Origin: an uncultured Spirochaetaceae bacterium
GTDB taxonomy: Bacteria; Spirochaetota; Spirochaetia; Sphaerochaetales; Sphaerochaetaceae
NCBI GenBank assembly: GCA_944389985.1
Contig: CALXON010000233.1
Span: 1-5,273, forward strand
DNA length: 5,273 nucleotides
Reading direction: 5' to 3'
Shown: positions 1 through 5,273 of the stretch, one piece after another
Layout of the letters: each line of letters begins with the position of its first letter
How positions within the stretch are numbered: the first letter of the stretch is position 1
Position numbers and translations under genes: made by a program
The notes under the pieces: model-generated
Told to the model about the DNA's origin: nothing
Databases searched by the model: none
Seen by the model: the letters and a program-made list of their open reading frames with translations, nothing else

Positions 1-64
1 TGAACCACAGAAATACCATACCGAGCAAGCGGCGCAGGAAAGTAAATGGAAAGAACAACAGCAT

Positions 65-101
65 GGGAAGCTACACTTCCCCTGCGCTGGCTGCCGCCAG
101 C
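65..101. repeat. Two short adjacent perfect hairpins
   Basis: GGGAAG at 65-70 pairs with CTTCCC at 76-81 across a five-base loop. GCTGGC at 86-91 pairs with GCCAGC at 96-101 across a four-base loop. Both six-base stems are perfect. They lie just left of the larger palindrome at 115-165, giving three potential stem-loops in about 100 bases. No T-tract follows either one, so they are not intrinsic terminators on their own. Confidence 0.6.
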
Positions 102-114
102 TACCCCTTTGTGG

Positions 115-165
115 ACTTGCCGCCCGGGAACACCTTGCGCTGCAAGCTGTTCCCGTCCAGCAAGT
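115..165. repeat. 51-nt imperfect palindrome (nested stem-loop)
   Basis: The arms pair in three blocks. ACTTGC at 115-120 pairs with GCAAGT at 160-165. CGGGAACA at 125-132 pairs with TGTTCCCG at 148-155. CTTGC at 134-138 pairs with GCAAG at 142-146 around a GCT loop. Only a 4x4 internal loop and one C/C mismatch break the stem, giving 19 base pairs. It is followed by a loosely T-rich run (TTTATAATTTATT), so it may be an imperfect bidirectional terminator of an upstream gene. Its size and dyad form would also suit a protein-binding site such as a recombinase or relaxase site, but the sequence does not decide this. Confidence 0.7.
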
Positions 166-190
166 TTATAATTTATTCATAAAATCTCTG

Positions 191-219
191 TTGACAGCCA
201 ATCCGCACATGAATATAAT
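191..219 (+). promoter_or_regulatory. Consensus sigma-A promoter of the GntR-ABC operon
   Basis: A perfect -35 box TTGACA at 191-196 and a perfect -10 box TATAAT at 214-219 are separated by exactly 17 bases. Both match the housekeeping (sigma-A/sigma-70) consensus without a mismatch. Transcription would start near 226, about 37 bases before the GntR start codon. A promoter this strong needs strong repression, which fits the dyad operator lying over its -10 and start site. Confidence 0.9.
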
Positions 220-240
220 GTACTTGTACATGCAGTACAT
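218..240 (+). promoter_or_regulatory. Putative GntR operator: three GTACAT half-sites
   Basis: ATGTAC at 218-223 and GTACAT at 226-231 form a perfect inverted repeat with a two-base spacer (TT). A third half-site, GTACAT, lies at 235-240, nine bases downstream of and in the same orientation as the second. The dyad overlaps the end of the -10 box and the expected transcription start, where bound repressor would block polymerase. The first gene of the operon is a GntR-family regulator, so autoregulation is the natural inference. That this protein binds this site is not shown by the sequence. Confidence 0.7.
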
Positions 241-262
241 TTTAAGGTGAAGGCGGTGAAGC

Positions 263-640
263 ATGGAAATCATAATCAGCAATAATGCAAATAAGCCAAT
301 CTACGAACAGATAACGACACAGATTAAAGCTATGATAATGAGTGGAGAATTGCAAGCAGGTGACGCCATTCCCTCAATGCGTTCATTGGCTAAATCTATT
401 CACGTTAGCGTTATAACTGTTCAAAAAGCATATGAAGATTTGCAACGGGATGGTTTTATTGAAACAACTGTTGGCAGAGGTAGTTTTGTATCAGCACGAA
501 ACAAAGAGTTTTATCAAGAAGAGCAGCAACGTATTGCCGAAGAACATTTGCAAGCTGCCGCTAATATTGGACGTGTAAGCAACATTCCTTTATCTAAACT
601 AACGGAATTGCTCACAATGTTTTATATGGAGGACGAATAA
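263..640 (+). CDS. GntR-family transcriptional regulator, YtrA subfamily
   Basis: A 125-residue cytoplasmic DNA-binding protein, probably the repressor of its own operon. Residues 11-77 form the GntR winged helix-turn-helix: the opening IYEQI, the PSMRSLA segment at 37-43, a recognition helix near 49-63, and the wing GRGSFV at 71-76. Only about 48 residues follow, a short helical tail rich in Glu and Gln. This is typical of the YtrA subfamily, which lacks the large effector-binding domains of FadR or HutC members. The ATG at 263 is preceded by AAGGCGG (250-256) with a six-base gap. The stop codon is one base before the ABC ATPase start, and known YtrA-type regulators are usually encoded next to the ABC transporter they control. 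Family confidence is high; the signal it senses is unknown. Confidence 0.93.
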   Translation: MEIIISNNANKPIYEQITTQIKAMIMSGELQAGDAIPSMRSLAKSIHVSVITVQKAYEDLQRDGFIETTVGRGSFVSARNKEFYQEEQQRIAEEHLQAAANIGRVSNIPLSKLTELLTMFYMEDE

Positions 641-641
641 A

Positions 642-1508
642 ATGAATTATGCTTTGAAACTTGATAATGTATGCAAGACCTATGAAACGTCAGATTTTCT
701 TTTAGATAATGTGTCATTTGAAGTGCCTATGGGGTCTGTTATGGGGTTCGTTGGGGAGAATGGTGCTGGTAAGACAACGACCATAGGCTGTATTTTGAAT
801 ACGCTGTTCCGCAATTCTGGTTCCATTCAAATCTTTGGGAAAGAAATGAAAGACAAGGATACCGTATTGAGGAATGCTATTGGTGTTGTTTATGATGGGG
901 ATAATTTTCCGAAATACCTTACTGCCAAACAAATCTCCGGCATTATGCAAGGCATATTCTCCCAATGGGATAATAACTTGTTTCAAAAATATTTAAAAAA
1001 ATTCCGGCTGAACGAGAAACAGAAAATTGGAAAGTATTCAAAAGGAATGACAATGAAATTGGCAATCGCAGTCGCATTATCACATCATCCGAAGCTACTA
1101 ATTTTAGATGAAGCGACCAGCGGCCTTGACCCTATTATGAGAGATGAGATGTTGGAGGTTTTTCTGGAATTTGTTGGTGAGGACGATCATTCTATTCTGC
1201 TATCTTCTCATATCACAAGTGATTTGGAAAAAATAGCAGATTACATTACTTTCATTCACCAAGGGAGAATTATTTTAACTGAGTCAAAAGATAATCTGAT
1301 TTATAAATATGCCATATTGCGTTGCAAAGAGAAACAATTTGAAAATTTAGATAAAAGTGACATTCTTGCCTACCGCAGACAAGATTATCAGATTGATGTG
1401 CTGGTTAATAATAAGGAAGCTGCTGAACGAAAGTATGCTGGTATTGTTATTGACCATGCAACGATTGATGAAATAATGCTAATATTGGTAAAAGGAGAAC
1501 AGAAATGA
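642..1508 (+). CDS. ABC transporter ATP-binding protein
   Basis: A 288-residue nucleotide-binding subunit that would hydrolyse ATP on the cytoplasmic face to drive the adjacent permease. Visible motifs are Walker A GENGAGKTT (38-46), an ABC signature in the divergent form YSKGM (132-136), Walker B LLILDE (152-157), D-loop SGLD (160-163) and switch histidine H190. Where the Q-loop glutamine is expected, after IGVV, the sequence reads YDGDNF, so Asp stands in place of Gln. Residues 215-288 form a C-terminal extension like that of BcrA/YtrB-type ATPases. A good ribosome site, GGAGG at 628-632, lies nine bases before the ATG, inside the end of the GntR gene. Its stop overlaps the permease start by four bases. 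Such pairs export or protect against antimicrobial peptides or other membrane-active compounds, but the substrate cannot be assigned here. Confidence 0.94.
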   Translation: MNYALKLDNVCKTYETSDFLLDNVSFEVPMGSVMGFVGENGAGKTTTIGCILNTLFRNSGSIQIFGKEMKDKDTVLRNAIGVVYDGDNFPKYLTAKQISGIMQGIFSQWDNNLFQKYLKKFRLNEKQKIGKYSKGMTMKLAIAVALSHHPKLLILDEATSGLDPIMRDEMLEVFLEFVGEDDHSILLSSHITSDLEKIADYITFIHQGRIILTESKDNLIYKYAILRCKEKQFENLDKSDILAYRRQDYQIDVLVNNKEAAERKYAGIVIDHATIDEIMLILVKGEQK

Positions 1509-2161
1509 AAGGTCTTTTGAGAAATAATTTCTATGGAGTTATTGAAAACCTGAAAATCGCACTTGCATTTGTAATGTTTGTAGGTGTACTTTTGCTTATA
1601 ACAGGGGAAGCTACATTGCTTTCTGCTTTTTCTCTCATGGCTCCACCGATAATTGCAGTTTTGATGGTTTCATGTGTGCGTAAAGAAAGCGCATCTAAAT
1701 GGGAAAAATATAAACTCACTCTCCCAATCAGACGCAAAGACATTATTGAAAGTCAATATATTAGTCATACAATATGGAGTATATCCGGGGTTGTGATTGT
1801 GGCTGTTTTTATGACCCTCACAGTTTTTATTCATGGCGACCAATATTTTTATTATGGTTTCCGTGATGCTATCACATTAGTATTAGGCGGAGGAATATTA
1901 GCCATTCTGATTGGAGCCTTTTCTTATCCATTTTATTATTTATGGGGAGCAGAGAAAACCGAAGTTATTCTGATTATAAGTGTGATTGGTTCAATAGGCA
2001 TAGTATTTGCATTGACTATATTAGTTAACACATTTTCTGATGGAAATGTTTCAGACACTTTGTATTATATCAGCTTAGTGGTTGTCACGACAATCACGAT
2101 AATTACTTATATATTCTCTTGCGTTTTGACAAAACGAATTTTTCAACACTGCGAATATTAA
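1505..2161 (+). CDS. ABC-2-type transporter permease
   Basis: A 218-residue integral membrane protein, the likely membrane partner of the upstream ATPase. Six hydrophobic segments are visible near residues 17-34, 38-57, 88-109, 122-146, 152-175 and 186-208. The charged cytoplasmic stretch between helices 2 and 3 (65-85, with KWEKYKLTLPIRRKDIIESQ) is typical of the ABC-2 permease group (ABC2_membrane_5-like), where it probably contacts the ATPase. The start overlaps the ATPase stop as ATGA (1505-1508) and is served by AGGAGA at 1493-1498, indicating translational coupling and equal output. With one ATPase and one half-size permease, the working transporter would be a dimer of each. No peptidase domain or signal peptide is seen. 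The gene is AT-rich like its two partners and ends the operon. Confidence 0.9.
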   Translation: MKGLLRNNFYGVIENLKIALAFVMFVGVLLLITGEATLLSAFSLMAPPIIAVLMVSCVRKESASKWEKYKLTLPIRRKDIIESQYISHTIWSISGVVIVAVFMTLTVFIHGDQYFYYGFRDAITLVLGGGILAILIGAFSYPFYYLWGAEKTEVILIISVIGSIGIVFALTILVNTFSDGNVSDTLYYISLVVVTTITIITYIFSCVLTKRIFQHCEY

Positions 2162-2300
2162 ATTGACATCGGGCCAATCTGACCCGAACTTTCAAAACTG
2201 AATACCAGCCGCCCACCGGCGGCACCACCGAGCAGGAAATCTTAAAACAGGTTCCCTGCTCTTTTTATGCCCGGACGCCGGGAGAAAGGAGACGATCATC
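2162..2300 (+). other. Hairpin-rich spacer between ABC operon and recombinases
   Basis: This 139-base spacer marks the change from AT-rich operon to GC-rich recombinase genes. It carries four successive dyads. TCGGG 2169-2173 pairs with CCCGA 2183-2187. GCCGCC 2208-2213 pairs with GGCGGC 2218-2223. The terminator stem is at 2230-2261. CCCGG 2270-2274 pairs with CCGGG 2278-2282. The last abuts the recombinase Shine-Dalgarno AAAGGAGA (2285-2292). A TTGACA occurs at 2163-2168 but no convincing -10 lies 16-18 bases on, so I cannot name the recombinase promoter. The recombinase genes may depend on readthrough from the left or on a non-consensus promoter. Confidence 0.55.
2230..2266 (+). terminator. 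Rho-independent terminator after the ABC operon
   Basis: GAGCAGG at 2230-2236 pairs perfectly with CCTGCTC at 2255-2261 and is followed at once by five T residues (2262-2266). The 18-base loop is longer than usual, but AA 2237-2238 can pair with TT 2252-2253 across a bulged C, shortening it. The T-tract is present on the + strand only. It lies 69 bases after the permease stop and 34 bases before the recombinase start, so it could end the ABC transcript or act as an attenuator for readthrough into the recombinase genes. Confidence 0.75.
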
Positions 2301-4661
2301 ATGGCAGTGAACGCACAGGATTTCCTGGCAGAAATCCAGAGAGCGGCAGGGCAGAAACCAAAGCAGAAGCTTCAAAAGAAGGCTGGTTCCGTGCCGGACC
2401 TTGGCGTATTCGGTATTCCGGACAGTCATCTTCCAGGCGGCCCATCTTCTGGCGGGACGCCGGTACAGGGCGTGACGGCAGAAAAGGCAGAACCGCCTTT
2501 CCCTTCGCCGGGTGCGAATGCTCTTGAAGAAGGTGTCTTGCCTAAAAAACACGGGAAGCAGAAAGCTGCCGCGGATGAGGGGTCGGATGATAACGGAAGA
2601 TCCATCCAAGCCCTGATCGCGAAAGCAGTGCAGGCAAAGAAAGCGGTGGAGTCCCGAAAGGACATCGCGCAGCGTATCCTGAACCCTGACTCCGGGAGCG
2701 AATTTGCCGCCGTATTCCAGCCGGTACAGCAGGATACCGGCCATTACATTTCCGTTGCGGAGATGAACCGCACGGTCACAAAGAGCGGGCCGCTGCACGT
2801 GGCAGCTTATATCCGGGTGTCCTCGGACTCTTCCGACCAGGAGAATTCTTATGAAACCCAGGACCGGTATTTTACGGAGCTTTTATCCCGGAACCCGGAA
2901 TGGATCAGCGCGGGCGTCTATTCCGATTACGGGATCTCCGGTACGAATAAACAGCACAGGACCGGCTACAAGCGGCTCCTGCGGCATTGCCGGGAAGGGA
3001 AGATCGACCGCATCGTGTGCAAATCCATCTCCCGGTTTGCCAGGAACACCAGTGATTTCATGACAGCGCTCAATACCCTGCATGAGCATCAGGTGACCAT
3101 CCTGTTTGAAAAGGAAGGGCTGGATACCGCAGACCCCACCAGCGATTTTATACTCACCACCCTTGCCGCCATTGCCCAGGAGGAATCCCGCTCTATCTCC
3201 TCCAACATCCGCTGGGGGACCCAGAAACGCTATCCCAAGGGGCAGGCCAGGAACTATGACATTTACGGATACCGTTACGCTGAAGGGGAGGACGCGTTTG
3301 AGACGATGGAGGACGGTTACCAAATCCACCGTGTGGAGATCGTTGAGGAAGAAGCGGCCATCGTCCGGCGGATCTTTCAGGAAGTGGAGGATGGGGAACG
3401 GTATTCCGATATCGCAAGGCGGCTGAATTATGAGCATGTCCCGGCCCCTGACTATGGAAAAGCGAAGCGGAAGGTCCGGGGACGGACTACAGTGAAGGAA
3501 GGGATCGAGACCGGATGGACCGCGGCGATGATCTCCCGGATGATCGCCCTGGAACGGTACTGCGGGGACGCGCTCCTGCAAAAGACCTACACCCCGGATT
3601 TTCTGACCCATAAAAGCCGGAAAAATGAGGGTGAGATGCCGCAGTATCTGGTGCGGGACCATCATCCGGCAATCATCAGCCGGGAGCAGTTCGAGCGGGT
3701 ACAGAAGATCCGCCAGGGGAACGCGGCACGGTTCAGAAATAAAGGAACGCGGACAGATTACCCCTTCTCCGGCCGGCTGATCTGCGCCCACTGCGGAAGG
3801 GCCTATAACATCCGAAACGCCAGCCATTACCCCATTTGGTTCTGCCCGACTTCCGCCCTGAACAATGGAAAAAGCGTCTGCCATGCGGAGAAGATCTATG
3901 AAGAGCAGGCGGTCCGCATGTTCCGAAAAGCTTTCACGGACCGTTTCCATCTGCTTTCAGAACCGGTTCTTGATGATGTGAAAGTCGCGGATATCTTAAG
4001 CGGCCGTTATGGGGAAGAAGAAAGCCCCCGTTGCAGTTTTGACCAAAGGGCGGACAGCTTTGTGGAGCAGATCCGCCAGCGCCTTGTGAATATCCAGAAG
4101 ATGGACTTCATGGAGCGGGACCGGGGATTCTTAAAGCGCCAGATCGAGGCCCTTAAGGTGACGGCTTCAGAAGCCGAGAGCCGGCGGCGGGTCCTTAGCA
4201 CGCAGCGGGATACCATGGAGATCCGGAAGGAGTTACTGAATGACACGAAGGTCGATGATGGGGAACTCGCCGCTCTTGGTAACCGCATTGAGAGTGAATC
4301 CGCCCGTATCCGGGAGGCAGAGGAAGATCAGAAAAAGCTGGAGCAGAGGCTCATCCATCTGGAACGCTATTGGGAGCAGCTGGAAGCCGGACATGAGGAA
4401 CGGGACAGGGCTTTGGAATGGATCGGAACCCTGCCCAAAGGCCGTGACGGCACCGTTGCCTTTTTAAACGGCCTGACCAGCGCTTATGTGAAAGCATTCG
4501 CCCTTTCCATCACGGTCCATGACCCGCTCCATTATACCGTCCACTGGTTTGACGATACCAGTACGGATGTGGAGATGTATTCCAATGTGGAGGATTACCG
4601 CTGTACGGCAGCCTATTTTGACGGCCAGCGGATGAGAGAAAAATACAGGAGAAAGGGATGA
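2301..4661 (+). CDS. Large serine recombinase with long N-terminal extension
   Basis: A 786-residue site-specific recombinase of the large serine (resolvase/invertase catalytic domain) family, expected to integrate and excise the mobile element. The catalytic domain starts near residue 165: YIRVS at 170-174 gives nucleophile S174 and R172, and SISRFAR at 242-248 gives the second arginine pair R245/R248. EESRSISSNIRWG (294-306) leads into the long helix. The Recombinase domain follows (about 316-480), then a zinc ribbon with C495, C498, C515 and C527, and a charged coiled-coil stretch (about 585-705). A C-terminal block with SITVHDPLHYTVHWF (736-750) follows. Residues 1-165 are an extra Pro/Gly/Lys-rich, probably disordered segment not usual in the family. 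AAAGGAGA at 2285-2292 supports the ATG at 2301. The gene overlaps or closely abuts a second recombinase. All catalytic residues I can place are present, so it looks intact. Confidence 0.93.
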   Translation: MAVNAQDFLAEIQRAAGQKPKQKLQKKAGSVPDLGVFGIPDSHLPGGPSSGGTPVQGVTAEKAEPPFPSPGANALEEGVLPKKHGKQKAAADEGSDDNGRSIQALIAKAVQAKKAVESRKDIAQRILNPDSGSEFAAVFQPVQQDTGHYISVAEMNRTVTKSGPLHVAAYIRVSSDSSDQENSYETQDRYFTELLSRNPEWISAGVYSDYGISGTNKQHRTGYKRLLRHCREGKIDRIVCKSISRFARNTSDFMTALNTLHEHQVTILFEKEGLDTADPTSDFILTTLAAIAQEESRSISSNIRWGTQKRYPKGQARNYDIYGYRYAEGEDAFETMEDGYQIHRVEIVEEEAAIVRRIFQEVEDGERYSDIARRLNYEHVPAPDYGKAKRKVRGRTTVKEGIETGWTAAMISRMIALERYCGDALLQKTYTPDFLTHKSRKNEGEMPQYLVRDHHPAIISREQFERVQKIRQGNAARFRNKGTRTDYPFSGRLICAHCGRAYNIRNASHYPIWFCPTSALNNGKSVCHAEKIYEEQAVRMFRKAFTDRFHLLSEPVLDDVKVADILSGRYGEEESPRCSFDQRADSFVEQIRQRLVNIQKMDFMERDRGFLKRQIEALKVTASEAESRRRVLSTQRDTMEIRKELLNDTKVDDGELAALGNRIESESARIREAEEDQKKLEQRLIHLERYWEQLEAGHEERDRALEWIGTLPKGRDGTVAFLNGLTSAYVKAFALSITVHDPLHYTVHWFDDTSTDVEMYSNVEDYRCTAAYFDGQRMREKYRRKG
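4648..4661 (+). promoter_or_regulatory. Ribosome site and stop/start overlap linking the recombinases
   Basis: AGGAGAAAGGG at 4648-4658 (purine run) lies inside the last codons of the first recombinase. The stop TGA (4659-4661) overlaps an ATG at 4658-4660, and a second in-frame ATG follows at 4667. The arrangement implies translational coupling, so both recombinases are likely made together from one mRNA. Confidence 0.6.
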
Positions 4662-5273
4662 CAGCCATGAATCAGACAATACAAAAAACAGGGCTGGCGC
4701 AGCAGAGCGCCGTATCCCGCAGGCCGGAAGTCAATGTAATCCCGGCTACGAAGCGCTCCGTGGAGAGCGGCGGGCAGATCAAGAAACAGAGGTCCCTGCG
4801 GGTGGCGGCCTATTGCCGTGTTTCCACCGGGGATGAGAGCCAGCAGACCTCTTATTCCACCCAGAGGAAATTTTATACGGAGCTGATCACCGGCAAACCC
4901 GGCTGGACGCTGGCCGGGATCTATGCCGATGAAGCGATCTCCGGCACCTCCAGGGCGAAAAGAAAGCAGTTTAATATCATGATGGAGGACGCCATGGCCG
5001 GCAGGATCGACTATATCGTGACGAAATCCATCAGCCGGTTCGCCCGGAATACGGTGGACACCCTAAACTGCGTAAGGCAGCTCCGCCAGCTCAGCCCGCC
5101 GGTGGGAATCTACTTTGAAAAAGAGAATATCGATACTCTGGACGCTACCGGGGAGCTGATCCTGACGATCCTCTCCGCCCTGGCGCAGGATGAGTCACGA
5201 TCCATTTCCGACAACATCCGCTGGTCGATCCAGAAGAAGTTCCAGCGGGGGGAAGCCATCGTGAACTTAGACC
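4658..5273 (+). CDS. Second large serine recombinase (3' end cut by window)
   Basis: The first 205 residues of a second large serine recombinase, open to the right edge. The catalytic domain begins near residue 47: YCRVS at 52-56 gives nucleophile S56 and R54, and SISRFAR at 124-130 gives R127/R130. The segment DESRSISDNIRWS (178-190) matches the same region of the upstream recombinase, so the two are clear paralogs. A leader of about 45 residues includes VNVIPATKR, which I recall as common in clostridial recombinases. Two in-frame starts exist. The ATG at 4658 overlaps the upstream stop as ATGA, with AGGAGA at 4648-4653 only four bases ahead. The ATG at 4667 is 13 bases from that site, or nine from AAAGGG (4652-4657). 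I chose 4658 for the coupling geometry; 4667 is nearly as likely. Zinc ribbon and coiled coil would lie beyond the window. Confidence 0.9.
   Translation, partial: MTAMNQTIQKTGLAQQSAVSRRPEVNVIPATKRSVESGGQIKKQRSLRVAAYCRVSTGDESQQTSYSTQRKFYTELITGKPGWTLAGIYADEAISGTSRAKRKQFNIMMEDAMAGRIDYIVTKSISRFARNTVDTLNCVRQLRQLSPPVGIYFEKENIDTLDATGELILTILSALAQDESRSISDNIRWSIQKKFQRGEAIVNLD

Larger units (their letters stand above)
1..190. other. Left-edge region with no defensible gene; dyad-rich
   Basis: This stretch is more GC-rich than the operon that follows. Forward frame 2 is open from the left edge to a TGA at 248-250, and frame 3 is open to a TAA at 180-182. Neither has a start in the window, and neither translation shows a family I recognise. 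Frame 2 opens with a hydrophilic Gln/Glu/Lys-rich run that could be the tail of an upstream protein, but it would then read through the promoter of the next gene. Frame 3 stops just before that promoter and is the better positional candidate. The region is better described by its three hairpins, listed separately. It may be the 3' end or trailer of an upstream gene, or a structured non-coding segment of the element. Confidence 0.4.

Noticed and set aside
115..178. Palindrome at 115-165 as a certain intrinsic terminator
   Set aside because: The T-rich tail is interrupted by A residues and the stem has a 4x4 internal loop near its base, so I list it as a repeat and leave terminator as one option.
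3..182. Open frame 3 at the left edge ending just before the promoter
   Set aside because: Position is suitable for an upstream gene's end, but the translation has no recognisable motif and the frame lies over the hairpin cluster.
2..250. Open frame 2 at the left edge, with a hydrophilic Gln/Glu/Lys-rich beginning
   Set aside because: No start in the window, no recognisable family, and it would run through the palindrome, the consensus promoter and the operator before stopping. It cannot be called a gene from this sequence, although its first 25 or so codons may be real.
2163..2191. TTGACA at 2163-2168 as a -35 box for a recombinase promoter
   Set aside because: No acceptable -10 box lies 16-18 bases downstream (the positions read GAACTT or similar), and a start there would be followed by the terminator at 2230-2266.
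2265..2798. Minus-strand open frame of 177 codons over the recombinase N-terminal extension
   Set aside because: Considered because the extension is unusual, but the translation is Arg/Leu/Cys-rich without a family pattern. The forward frame has a strong ribosome site and continues into the catalytic domain.
2883..3950. Long minus-strand open frame of 355 codons opposite the first recombinase
   Set aside because: It is a shadow of the GC-rich recombinase gene. Its translation has no coherent domain, and the plus strand has complete catalytic, zinc-ribbon and coiled-coil features.
4658..5273. Second recombinase as a broken or frameshifted gene
   Set aside because: The reading frame is open with all visible catalytic residues. 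It lacks a stop only because the window ends.

Overview
The window looks like part of an integrative mobile element from a Gram-positive, low-GC phylum bacterium, most likely a gut Clostridia member (Lachnospiraceae/Ruminococcaceae type). This rests on strong purine-rich Shine-Dalgarno sites, a consensus sigma-A promoter, a YtrA-type GntR/ABC operon, and tandem large serine recombinases of the type found on conjugative and mobilizable elements of these organisms. The lineage is an inference from style and families, not from a database match.

Layout. Bases 1-190 hold no gene I can defend. They are GC-rich and full of dyad symmetry: three hairpins, the last a 51-nt imperfect palindrome at 115-165. 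Bases 191-2161 form a compact AT-rich operon. A perfect TTGACA-17-TATAAT promoter overlaps a GTACAT-type operator and is followed by a 125-residue GntR/YtrA-family repressor, an ABC ATPase and a six-helix ABC-2-type permease. The genes are 1 base apart or overlap by 4 bases. Bases 2162-2300 are a hairpin-rich spacer with an intrinsic terminator at 2230-2266. From 2301 to the right edge, composition changes to GC-rich and the strand carries two large serine recombinases in tandem. The first is complete (786 residues) and has an unusual N-terminal extension of about 165 residues. The second starts at 4658 (or 4667) and is cut off by the window edge after its catalytic domain.

How it fits together. 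The recombinase pair is probably the integration/excision module of the element, made as a translationally linked pair. The GntR-ABC operon reads as a self-regulated cargo cassette. By analogy with YtrA-type systems (Bacillus ytr, Staphylococcus pmtR), it would sense and export, or protect against, a membrane- or cell-wall-active compound, but its substrate cannot be read from the sequence. The sharp composition change on both sides of the operon suggests it was acquired separately from the recombinase backbone.

I see no tRNA, rRNA, CRISPR array or insertion sequence. The least explained parts are the left palindrome cluster, the N-terminal extension of the first recombinase, and the use of two paralogous recombinases. 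None of these is enough to claim a new system.
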